A stretch of DNA of 64,000 bases from Thelephora terrestris (lineage: Eukaryota > Basidiomycota > Agaricomycetes > Thelephorales > Thelephoraceae), in assembly GCA_015956445.1 (NCBI GenBank), contig WIUZ02000016.1, positions 1 to 64,000 of the forward strand, read 5' to 3'. This document shows positions 1-10,157 of the stretch, in pieces. A model generated the notes under the pieces. That model searched no databases and was not told the origin of the DNA. It was given only the letters and a program-made list of their open reading frames with translations. A program made the translations under genes and the position numbers. Each line of letters opens with the position of its first letter. Position 1 is the stretch's first letter.

Positions 1-25
1 CCTGGCAATCTGGCGGCTCAAGAGC

Positions 26-1302
26 ATGGAAGAGCGTCTGAAAGAAGAGACGGCGCTTGCGGAGCCATGGGCTCAGCACCTATCGGCTTGGCTGGTAAGT
101 AACGTACTCAAGAGCTCCAGCGTACGGAAGACTCACCGCGCAAGGGCGCAGACGAGGCACAGAGAGCTTTGCCTGGCATTTCATCTAACGCCATTCAAGA
201 TCATTGCAGAATATGCGAACACTTGCGTTAAACGACGCCGCCTGCCCGAGGATATGGCTTTCCAGGTTGATAGCCCCAAAGGAACACCCGAGACAGCCAA
301 CACTGCGAGTGCTGAAGGAAGTGCGACTCCGCAACCGCCCCAAGCATCGACGAAGGACGTGAGCAAGCCACACACAGACACGAGGTCTTTTTGTCCAATG
401 GGAATGAACTTGAGCTCGATGAAAATGACAGAGGGGGATAGGCTGGACACGAAGGTAGTTCCTCAGGCAGAGGGATTGGTGGGTGGCATACGCCAGAGGT
501 GGATATGGTGAAGCTCATCGTCCCCTAGGTGTGCGGCGCGTGCTCCGCTAAAAAATCGCCCCAAACGACTTGCATCCCTATATGGTGCAAAGGCAAGGAG
601 GGTACCATCGTGATGTGCGAGCCTTGCCGCAACCGCAGACAAGGATGCAGCTTCCGCCCCATGCACTTTGGGATTCGAGTCTTTCCTGAGGTAAAGAAGA
701 AAAACGAGAAAATTAAGGTTGACATCAAAGACAGTGGTCCAAGTGTAGTGAGGGAAATGGTGAGCTTTCCAACGAGGGCGGAGAACGCTGACGGTCGTCG
801 GCTTGACCTGCGGGACCTATCCACATCCGCGAGCAGAATGTCGACGACGCAGACGGCGAAAGCCGCACAGAAGACCCCCGCATCGGGAACAGTCCCTATC
901 CTCACTCCTATCAAGCCTAGCGTTGGTGCTCCGAACCTTACGACCTCCACCACACTCTTCTATGAAGACCTAACCCCGTTTGCATTGAAACCAGGCGGTC
1001 CCAAGCTCACTTTGCTCGACCTGCAACTCCGACGCGCGGCGGTTCGCGCAATCCTCCGCAGGGAGTTTAACGACGCCGCGGAACTGGTAGCGACAGGTAT
1101 GGACCGTGAAGAGGTCGGGACGGAGATCATCAAGGCGTTTGACAAAGCCATTGTGAGACGCAGAAGTCCCTCGGTCATGGATCTGCATTCCTCCGACCAA
1201 GACTGGAAAACAGATTCTTCACTCGAGGTGGAAAAGCAGGAGAGGAAAACGAAAAGCTTTGCGGAAGGTGGAGGGAGGAAGAATCAGCGAGGAAACGATT
1301 AA
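26..1302 (+). CDS. Cys-rich hypothetical protein, possibly zinc-binding
   Basis: I do not recognise this gene by name. A likely intron at 455-528 (GTAGTT to CCCCTAG, 74 nt, phase 0) joins an upstream reading frame to a longer downstream one. The downstream exon opens with a cysteine cluster: VCGAC, then a Cys about ten residues on, WCKGK, and CEPCRNRRQGCSF. The spacing suggests a small metal-binding module, but it is not a clean Zn2-Cys6 finger. The rest is Ser/Thr- and charge-rich, with a helical stretch near residues 330-350 of the joined frame and a basic tail. A GTAAGT at about 96 suggests a further 5' intron, so the start at 26 is uncertain and the gene may begin before the window. Confidence 0.45.
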
Positions 1303-2011
1303 CATGAGGAGGGAGTTATTACGGAGGGCTCTCCATGGGGCTCTATAGGGGTCCTGATACTAATTCTTCACAACTATGTGCTACGCCGTGACTGTACGTT
1401 TAATTCATCGCTCACCCACCCTCTTCTTCACTAGTTTTCTATCACCACCAATCCCTGTGTATTATCTGATAAACGTGACTTCGGATTTGGCGAGTGTATT
1501 GAGGGGGATGGATGTAGTCCGAAAGATCCAAAGTGTTCCTTGCGTCATCGACCATGGAGGCGTCTTCCCCCAGTGACAATCCCATGATTTGAGGCCAGAT
1601 TGACTTGTCGCCCGTAACTATTTCTGGCGGTACCAGGCTAGCTTGATGGGATTCATGGTGACCGGTCCTACCTTTTCCCCACAGGCAATCGGTGAGCATC
1701 GTGCCTCTCCACTAAGGGTTAGATGAAGTGCCATCTGGGAGGCAAAATTGAACAGACCATTCGGTTCAACGATTGCCTGCTAGTGCCAGGAACATGGTTT
1801 ATCCTGCGCGTGCTTACTTGAATGGAAAATTTTTAGTGGTCGGTATACGACTGGGCAGCGGTACAAAAGTAATTAATAGGGGTCGGTCTATCAGTTCGCG
1901 AGAAACTGGAAAACTAGGGGTCGAAGGAGGATTGTTGCAGCAATCTATTCGCAGGGCGTGAGGATTACAGAAGCCGGTCGTGGGCCATGCCGCTTGCCGG
2001 CGCTAATAATT
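1303..2011. other. Intergenic stretch, nothing recognised
   Basis: Only short reading frames occur and none has recognisable protein character. The stretch ends at the left inverted repeat of the foldback element. Confidence 0.5.
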
Positions 2012-4217
2012 ATAAAATAACTCATAGGGATTATAATGCTGTTTCAGGCATAAAGTGTTCGCCCTGGAGATTTTTAAAGTGTTTGCCCTGGGGATTTTGA
2101 TCAACCCAAGGGTGCCGGGTTACTCCCAAATGGGGTAATTTCTCAAAAAGGAAATTTTGATGGCTTACATAAGCAGGTCATGTGACTGAAAAAAGTGGGT
2201 GTTGCTTATGTAATCAGGTCATGTGACTGACCAAAAAAAGAAATGTTTGATGGCTTATATAAGCGTCTCAAAAATGCTTTTGGGGGGGTCTTTCCCAAAA
2301 AAGAAATTCCTTTTTAGGAAATATTTGATGGATTACCAAAAAAGGAAATTTTGATGGCTTACATAAGCAACTCAGAAATGCTTTTGGAAAAAATTTCCCA
2401 AAAAGGAAATTATATGCTAGAAAATTCGGAAAAATGCCAGAAAAATCCTAAAAAATACCGAAAAAAATTCTCACAGGTCTGGAAAGTGCTCAAAATTGCA
2501 AATAAATACCAGAAATATTCAAATAAATTGTTTTTCTGGCTGGATAAATCCGGAAAAAATCTGGAAAAATTACCAGAAATTCCAGAATATGTATAAATAT
2601 TTTATAAAAATTATTCTGATTTTTTTCGCCCATTAAATAGCTTGTAATTTTGATGTTAATGTATTTTCTGCCCCAAAAAATTAATAAAAGTTGATAATCA
2701 CAAATATATTCATAGTCTTCATTATATCATAAAATACAGACCTGTTTGTGGTCATAAGCTACCCCTATAACTAGTCCTAGACCTAACCTAACCTAACCCT
2801 AAACCTAAACCTAAACCTAAACCTGCCCTAAACCTAACCTAACCTAACCCTAAACCTGCCCTAAACCTAATCTAACCTGCCCTAACCCTAAACCTGCCCT
2901 AAACCTAACCTAACCTAAACCTAACCTAACCTAAACCTAACCTAACCTAAACCTAACCCTAAACCTGCCCTAAAACTGAACCTAGCCCTAACCCTAAACC
3001 TAAACCCAAACCTAAACCTAACCTGCCCTAAACCTAAACCTAAACCTAAACCTAACCCAACCCTAACCTCACCTAGTTTGGTGTTATCTTATCTTATCTT
3101 ATCTTATCTTATCTTATCTTATCCTTACCTAACCTAACCTAACCTAAACCTAAACTTAACCCAGCCTAGCTTAACCTGATGTAGTCCACTTAACCACCAC
3201 AGGTCACCCAACCTAACCTAAAGTGGTCCACCTGACCTAGCCTCATGCAACTTGACTTGATCTCATCTAATTAAATACCCTAGCCAAGCAACATCTCACC
3301 AACATCTAACCCAACCTCACCCAGCTCACCAGCACATGACTGGGCTATGGGAACACACCGTGAGCTGCACCATTCCATATCCTGTATCAAACTGTCACTC
3401 AAGCACAACAACTTTGGTGAACCTACAAGTTGGTGGACCTACAAGTCCACAGACCCACAACTGTAGACTGCTCACTCAGTAGAGACATCTGTTATTCAAC
3501 TTCACCCATGTACCACCCTCACCCTGTGTTCTGTGCAAGACTGTAACTTCACCACAACTCAAGTTCAGCTACCTGGTTGAACCATGTGCTCTCAGGCCTA
3601 TAAATCCATGGATGCATAACTGGTAGTCTATATCTATATGGCTTGCAGGTTCAGCCAGGTGGTTGGCATTTTCCCGAATTTTCTAGCATATAATTTCCTT
3701 TTTGGGAAATTTTTTCCAAAAGCATTTCTGAGTTGCTTATGTAAGCCATCAAAATTTCCTTTTTTGGTAATCCATCAAATATTTCCTAAAAAGGAATTTC
3801 CTTTTTGGGAAAGACCCCCCCAAAAGCATTTTTGAGACGCTTATATAAGCCATCAAACATTTCTTTTTTTGGTCAGTCACATGACCTGATTACATAAGCA
3901 ACACCCACTTTTTTCAGTCACATGACCTGCTTATGTCAGCCATCAAAATTTCCTAAAAGGGAAATTCCAAAAAAGGAAATTTTTTACCAAAATCATTTTT
4001 CAGATGCTTATGTAAGCCATCAAAAGTTTCCTTTTTGGGTCAGTCACATGACCTGCTTATGTTAGCCATCAAAATTTCCTTTTTGAGAAATTACCCCATT
4101 TGGGAGTAACCCGGCACCCTTGGGTTGATCAAAATCCCCAGGGCAAACACTTTAAAAATCTCCAGGGCGAACACTTTATGCCTGAAACAGCATTATAATC
4201 CCTATGGGTTATTTTAT
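2012..4217. mobile_element. Non-autonomous foldback element with telomere-like core
   Basis: Long inverted repeats bound this 2.2-kb block. The left end ATAAAATAACTCATAGGG matches the right end read in reverse (ATAAAATAACCCATAGGG). The match runs inward about 410 bp on the left and about 550 bp on the right. Each arm starts with two direct copies of a roughly 23-bp motif (AAAGTGTTCGCCCTGG / AAAGTGTTTGCCCTGG), followed by repeated GGTCATGTGACTGA and AAATTTCC-rich units. The right arm holds about 130 bp absent from the left, lying between two GGTCATGTGACTGA copies. The core (about 2420-3660) is A-rich, then has degenerate CCTAA repeats. No transposase is present. I could not settle the target duplication. 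The element marks where the DUF6589 gene on its right stops being readable. Confidence 0.8.
2780..3180. repeat. Interstitial telomere-like CCTAA/CCCTAAA tract
   Basis: About 400 bp of irregular CCTAAC, CCTAAACC and CCCTAA units, interrupted by CTGCCCTAAACC variants. It also includes about eight perfect TTATC units at roughly 3084-3122. It resembles the CCCTAA strand of a fungal telomere but is too irregular to be a functional end, and it sits between the arms of a foldback element. Confidence 0.8.
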
Positions 4218-4906
4218 CAAGACTGCTAAGATCATCTCATACGATCTTTATAATTTTCATAAGGACTACTGCTGAAGCCAGTGGAGAGCACCAACGGTTC
4301 AGTTGTGAGAGGCGTCCAGGAGCTCAGTGAGCTTGTCCATCCTGAGTGATGTCTTCTTTGGCTTCCCTTCATTAATGAACTGACGTCGTCTCTCCAGATC
4401 AACTGCCTGCGGGTTGAAACCGGCAAGTTCAACCACTGTTCCAGCCATCCCAACCTTCATTGTGTTCTCACGTCCTATCCTTGGCTCCCACTGCTTCGTG
4501 AATGTTTGGACATTGTCAAACATTAAATCCAGCCCTCGTGTTGGGTCTCCACCAATCAATTTCACCTTCTGTGCCTCATCTTCACTCAGGATCCTAAGGA
4601 TGTCAAACATATTGCTGTAGCTTGGCGCCAGGCATAATCGGCTTGCGTAGTCAAGGACGGTTTGTGTTGCTCCATTAGCCAGGAATAGAGTTCCATTGAA
4701 AACTTGCAGCCTCTTTGTGTTTCGATTGTGCGAGAAGTTGAGTTGAGACAGTGCTTGTGTTGCGACCTGTCGTGTGTCAGGGATATAATGTGGGATATTA
4801 AAATGTTGCATACAAAATCAGGAGGTCTGTAACGATGCTCCTTTGTTGGGTCATGATGCTCGGAGGTAGCAAGGCGCTTGAGATAATTGAAGGTCAGGGG
4901 TTGATA
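4218..4906 (-). pseudogene. DUF6589-type protein, 3' portion of a split gene
   Basis: The main reading frame (4299-4811) holds a segment typical of Agaricomycete DUF6589 proteins, including QALSQLNFSHNRNTKRLQ, LMFDNVQTFTKQWEPRIGRE and AGTVVELAGF. Upstream on the same strand, an intron of about 47 nt (GTATGC to CACGACAG) joins it to RYRPPDF and KYQPLTFNYLKRLA. That reading continues directly from the 5' portion at 18832-19365 once the intervening insertion is left out. At the 3' side an in-frame stop follows LLDASHN, after which TVGALHWLQ is still readable before decay. The foldback element then cuts the gene off at 4217. DUF6589 function is unknown to me; the family is often found near transposons. 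Confidence 0.75.
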
Positions 4907-5603
4907 CCCAGTGTCAGGCCGACGCGACCTCTACAGTTCAATAGCACTCTTGCTATCCAAACCTATCACACACAGGGGTCAAACACACAGTTATAACCCT
5001 GTTGCAAACCCAGGGATATCGGAAGTCTCTTCACAGACTAGATTGGAGAAGAGGAGAAAGAAGGAGACAAGGGTCTTCAAACACTCTTGCTCTAAGCACA
5101 CAGCAATAGAGGTCACGGAGAGTCTGATGATAACAAATCTAAGGAGTACAGGCTAAACTACTCTGAGTATATATACTACTTAGATTTGTGACGTGACGGT
5201 GACATGTAACTACCCTAAAGATACAAACACAGACAAACATGGTCCGTGCACAGCACTGCATGGTCTGTGCGTTACGTGGTGACTAATGCTACAAATTATC
5301 AGCTGATAAACGAAAGTGTGGCGGCCAATAGCAATTTGAGAGCATTACAAAGCAGTTACAAAGCATGACGTAGCCTGGGAATATTCGGAAGGGATGTGGG
5401 TATGACTGACTAACAGCCAATGGCAAAAGGGGAGCATATGACTAAGAAATAGGGGCATATGATGTCATGTGGGTCATGCGCAGTAAATAATAGAAATGAT
5501 GACTCAACTCCTGAGTCGTGGAAGGGGTGTGGCATTTGGTATATAACCAAAGGGGGTTGGATGACTGGTCTTCCAACAAACCCACCTTTGTTACACAGCC
5601 AAC
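4907..5603. other. Left subterminal region of the large insertion
   Basis: No coding sequence recognised. It contains an AT-rich TATATATACTAC palindrome near 5169-5180 and ends in the promoter region of the gene at 5604. Confidence 0.4.
5540..5546 (+). promoter_or_regulatory. Likely TATA box (TATATAA)
   Basis: TATATAA lies 58 bp upstream of the ATG at 5604, in a stretch with few other TATA-like sequences. This is an inference from spacing and motif only. Confidence 0.45.
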
Positions 5604-6438
5604 ATGCCTCGTGCTTCTACTCGCAATCCCACCCGTCGCTCTTCCTCTTACTCTCCTGTTCAGGAGAACAATTATAACATCGACCGCTTCTCCCATGCCC
5701 ATCGGGATCCATCCCGTCCTTATCCTACTTTGGGAGCGGTTATGGACCGGACCGCCACCGCCGACCCTAATGAAGGGTGCTCTGATTTAGGTGGGGGCCC
5801 TGCTTGTGCATTCCGATTTAGGAAACCAAGCTAACTCCTTTTAGGTTTCAGGGACTTCCTCCAAGCTGCTCGTAGGGTGTCTCGGCGCAAGTTGGCGCGT
5901 ATCGAGACCAACCCATATGCGAGCGAACTCCTCAATAGGGGTGTCGAGTTTATGACGGAGTCTAACGAGACCTTCAACTCCGTGTTGGAGGCCAGCGTTC
6001 TCCATACGGGGAACGTTGGGTCCATGTTAATGGATGAAGTGGCTCACGTCAATGAACGTATTGATGGTCGTCGGGAGGAGATAGAAACCTTGGAGAATTG
6101 GAAAGAGGATATGCAGGGGGTCATTCATGGGCAGGAGGATAGCGTTGTTCAGCAGGGGGCCGATATCGATTTGCTAAAGGTAAATGTGGGGTCGGGAGAT
6201 AATTGACTTTTCTAACCCAACATTTCCTTTAGGGAGAGGTGACCACTCTTAAGGACTTGGTCCGGGCTCTGGTTACTAAGACCGGAGAATTGGAGGACGA
6301 TAAGGTAAGGGGTAGGGGTTGAAGGTTTTTGTTATCTTCTAACCCTATTCCTTTTAGGTTCGCCTTACTCGTCATATCTCCGAGTTGACTGGAGAAGTCC
6401 GGGATCTCCAGAGGAGGTGTAACGAGCCGGAGGTCTGA
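5604..6438 (+). CDS. Coiled-coil protein of unknown function, four exons
   Basis: The product is not recognised. Four exons are supported: 5604-5790, 5845-6179, 6233-6304 and 6358-6438. Every junction is GT-AG with a CCTTTTAG or CCTTTAG acceptor, and the phases agree, giving about 224 residues. The N-terminus is basic and Ser/Arg-rich (MPRASTRNPTRRSSSYSPVQ). The rest is a long charged helix with heptad character from about residue 100 to the end (IDGRREEIETLENWKEDMQ, DLVRALVTKTGELEDDK). An acidic reading frame in the same phase follows to 6867 (VPVDDEVIEIGSDEFYQ); whether it belongs to the protein is unclear. The consistent splice signals argue that the gene was expressed recently. It lies inside the large insertion and may be element cargo. 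Confidence 0.6.
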
Positions 6439-7569
6439 GTCGAAGAGGAAGAAGGGGGAGAGGTTCTGCATCGGGCCGGGTCGCCGATAATTCCCAATCG
6501 GGCTGAGTCGCCGCCCGCTCGTCTGTTGGTTCGTCACGAGAACAGGTTGGTTCCCGTTGATGATGAGGTCATCGAGATTGGGAGCGACGAATTCTACCAG
6601 AACGTAGGAGTCGTCCGTCGGGACACTCCTCGTCCTGAGTTCGTTTCTACTCCTTGGGGTAGTCGCCGTCAATGGCCTGCTCTGGAGTATGATCCGTACG
6701 CCGAGTTCGTTCCCGATAGTGAACCAAACTCTGATACGGAGCTTCCAGATTACGATGACTTGTCGGACGTGGATCCAAACAAGATCCGGGAGCAGAACTG
6801 GTTGAACGAGGAGTTGGTGAGATCAGCATTGGAGGTAGTACAAAGGATCCGAAGAGATATTGATTAGATAACTCTTTTGTACTGTTGGCTTCCAATGAAT
6901 CTTCTATTTTGTCTATTGCGCGTGATCCATGGGTCGTAAAGCATAATGGTTTTCATAAGTCCAATCCAAGGGTCAGATTAATAAGCCGGTTGACTTCTGC
7001 GAGAGGTCAGCGCGCGACGCTTATTAATACATCCCTTGTTGTCGGTAGCCTGAATATCTACTAGTCGTCCAGGGGCAACGGAGGGCCAGGTAGGGGGGAT
7101 CTTCATACGAAGGTCCGCCGGTACATGTTCACGTATTATACCTCGGGTCTTCTGGGGTATCTTGACTAGTAGCACGTTCCACGTATTGGACTTTGAGTTG
7201 TTAAGCATAGGGCATATTGCATAATAAACAGTTTACCGCCGTGTTTAGGGCAGGGCACCAACTGACTTAGTGGTGATGAGGTGTTAAATAAAGGAAATGA
7301 AAGGGGGTAAACGGCGAAATCATCACACCCAGTGAAAAATCGGTCGAACGGGATTGAACTTGGTCGAACCTGATCAGGATTTGAGGGAGATGGACCGATA
7401 TCGATCTGGTTCGCGATGATGGCTCATTCGTTTGTCCAGTTCTGCTCGTTTCTAACCACATCGGTCTGTCTCCGTCCGCAAGCATCTGTAGATTTAAATA
7501 GATTATAATAGATCTCAATAAATTTTACCCGTGCACCAGGATCGAGCGAGCACGAATTGAATCTATTCA
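6439..7569. other. Acidic reading frame then non-coding DNA
   Basis: An open frame to 6867 encodes an acidic Asp/Glu-rich stretch (LPDYDDLSDVDPNKIREQN). From 6868 to 7569 I see no gene. The motif at 7328-7342 is listed separately. Confidence 0.4.
7328..7342 (+). repeat. Internal copy of the CCCAGTGAAAAATCG terminal repeat
   Basis: This 15-bp motif matches, in inverted orientation, the last 15 bp of the large insertion (18817-18831) with no mismatch. It probably marks the original left end of the Tnp2-bearing transposon. Its flank (CATCACA) does not match the GTTGATA duplication. Confidence 0.6.
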
Positions 7570-8887
7570 CACTGGGGGCAGAGGTTGGTTTACTGAGTCA
7601 GTAAACTGTGAGTAAATTACAAGTAAATGGAAAAAGAACCTAGCGAAATACTTGCCTGGCAAGCACAAAGCAAATTCACAATTTACTGAGCCAATTTACC
7701 TGCAATTTACTGGGTTCAGTATGCGCTCAGTATGTTTACAGTTTACTGGGTCATGTGACCACAGTTTCCCCATTAGGTAAACCTCGGAAAAATTCACAAT
7801 TTACTGAGCCACTTGCCCAATCAGTATGTTTTTAATTTGCTGAGTGGTTTGATCACGGTTTACTGAACTCAGTAAACTGGAAAAAAACCAAACTGGTTTA
7901 CTGACGACGTCCCTGATTGGTCGATTCTAAAAATAACCGAAAATTTACCTGGACGTGTCATTGTCAGTAAACTGGAAGTTTTCTTTCAGTAAATTAAAAA
8001 TACACGTCAGGTAAACTGGGAAAACACGTAACAATTTGATCGTGGTTTACTGGACTCAGTAAATCAGAAAAAAACCTGACCGGTTTACTGACGATGTACC
8101 TGATTGGCTAATTTGAAAAAAACTCGAAAATTTACCAGGACGTGTCTTTATCAGTAAACTGCAAGTTTTCTTTCAGTAAATCGCAAGTACACGTAAAGTA
8201 AACCAGAAAACACGTGAAAACTGTAAGTAAATCCAAAGTTTACGTGTTTTCTGGTTTACTTTACATGTACTTGCGATTTACTGAAAGAAAACTTGCAGTT
8301 TACTGATAAAGACACGTCCTGGTAAATTTTCGAGTTTTTTTCAAATTAGCCAATCAGGTACATCGTCAGTAAACCGGTCAGGTTTTTTTCTGATTTACTG
8401 AGTCCAGTAAACCACGATCAAATTGTTACGTGTTTTCCCAGTTTACCTGACGTGTATTTTTAATTTACTGAAAGAAAACTTCCAGTTTACTGACAATGAC
8501 ACGTCCAGGTAAATTTTCGGTTATTTTTAGAATCGACCAATCAGGGACGTCGTCAGTAAACCAGTTTGGTTTTTTTCCAGTTTACTGAGTTCAGTAAACC
8601 GTGATCAAACCACTCAGCAAATTAAAAACATACTGATTGGGCAAGTGGCTCAGTAAATTGTGAATTTTTCCGAGGTTTACCTAATGGGGAAACTGTGGTC
8701 ACATGACCCAGTAAACTGTAAACATACTGAGCGCATACTGAACCCAGTAAATTGCAGGTAAATTGGCTCAGTAAATTGTGAATTTGCTTTGTGCTTGCCA
8801 GGCAAGTATTTCGCTAGGTTCTTTTTCCATTTACTTGTAATTTACTCACAGTTTACTGACTCAGTAAACCAACCCCTGCCCCCAGTG
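7570..8887. mobile_element. CACTG-ended foldback element (CACTA-like, non-autonomous)
   Basis: A near-perfect palindrome of 1318 bp. It starts CACTGGGGGCAGAGGTTGG and ends in the inverse, ...CTGCCCCCAGTG, with arms of about 640 bp meeting around a loop of roughly 26 bp near 8228. TCA directly flanks both ends, consistent with a 3-bp target duplication. CACTR ends plus a 3-bp duplication are the mark of CACTA/EnSpm elements. The arms are made of degenerate CAGTTTACTG / CAGTAAACTG motifs. No protein is encoded. The near identity of the arms suggests recent origin or gene conversion. Confidence 0.8.
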
Positions 8888-8893
8888 TCAGCT

Positions 8894-9078
8894 CTAATGG
8901 GCTCGACGCCAATCTGCTCTGATCTAACGGGACTCGACGCCCATCAAATTTTTCCCAACGGGGCTCGACGCCCATCTATTCGGTTCTAATGGGGCTCGAC
9001 GCCCATCTATTTTGTTCTAACGGGGCTCGATGCCCATCTATTCGGTTCTAATGCGGATCGATACACATCTGTTCGGAT
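8894..9078 (+). repeat. 31-bp tandem repeat, about six copies
   Basis: Units follow CTAATGGGGCTCGACGCCCA plus TCTATTCGGTT, period about 31 bp, with the last copy the most diverged. GGGCTCGACGCCC is itself a short imperfect palindrome. The tract sits directly right of the first CACTG foldback element. Confidence 0.8.
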
Positions 9079-9186
9079 CTACCGCTACCATACGTCCTCC
9101 ATCCACCCTACCCCGTGCCCCTCCTACCCTCTCCCGTGTCCTTCCACAATATAGACAGACAACGGACTGAGTCCTATTTTGAATTA

Positions 9187-10139
9187 CACTGGGGGCAAGG
9201 GGTCAAATACCCAGTGGGTACATGCTGAATACATTGTGATCACAGTCAAAAAGTGATCACAATGTGCCCAGTGGGGAAAATTTGAATACATTCAAAATGT
9301 ACCTGGCCATGTGAACCCAATGTGCCCAGTGGGCACATTTTGATTGCGATCACAATGTACCCATCAATGTGATCTCAATGTGCCCACTGGGGACATTTTG
9401 ATTGCGATCACAATGTACACATCAATGTGATCTCAATGTGCCTGCTGTGCACATTTTAATTTCTTTCACAATGTCCCCATCAATGTGTTCTCAATGTACC
9501 CAGCTCATTACATAATAGTTTCTTTCACAATGTTGTCCACAATGTGTCCAGCATGTGGCTGAGCCACTCATTCAAACTTCTTTCACAAAGTATCCAGTGA
9601 TGTGTCCATAATGTCCCCAGGGGGTTCTTTTTGAAGTAATCACAATGTAATCACAATATTGTTCAATTTCATCATGAACTTTCAAAGAAATCACTATGTG
9701 TATGGCTGTACACATTCTAGACACATCACTGGATACTTTGTAAAAGAAGTTTGAATGAGTGGCTCAGCCACATGCTGAACACATTGTGGACAACATTGTG
9801 AAAGAAACTATTATGTAATGAGCTGGGTACATTGAGAACACATTGATGGGGACATTGTGAAAGAAATTAAAATGTGCACAGCAGGCACATTGAGATCACA
9901 TTGATGTGTACATTGTGATCGCAATCAAAATGTCCCCAGTGGGCACATTGAGATCACATTGATGGGTACATTGTGATCGCAATCAAAATGTGCCCACTGG
10001 GCACATTGGGTTCACATGGCCAGGTACATTTTGAATGTATTCAAATTTTCCCCACTGGGCACATTGTGATCACTTTCTGACTGTGATCACAATGTATTCA
10101 GCATGTACCCACTGGGTATTTGACCCCTTGCCCCCAGTG
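9187..10139. mobile_element. Second CACTG-ended foldback element
   Basis: A 953-bp palindrome beginning CACTGGGGGCAAGGGGTCAA and ending in its inverse. TTA flanks both ends, a 3-bp target duplication. The arms are about 430 bp and the loop about 105 bp. They consist of degenerate CACATTGTGATC / CCCAGTGGGCACATT units, unrelated to the arms of the element at 7570-8887. The first 11 bases (CACTGGGGGCA) are shared with that element, so both were probably moved by one CACTA-type transposase. No coding capacity. Confidence 0.8.
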
Positions 10140-10157
10140 TTAGCCTGTAGATGCACG

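Noticed and set aside
2780-3180. True telomere or chromosome end
   Set aside because: The tract is irregular, lies between the arms of a foldback element, and has coding DNA on both sides.
4912-5415. Possible solo LTR (TGTCAGG...CTAACA) with a primer-site-like TGGGTATCAACCCC next to it
   Set aside because: The supposed primer site is explained better as the CCCAGTG end plus the TATCAAC target duplication, which matches the far end of the large insertion. No 5-bp duplication flanks the supposed LTR.
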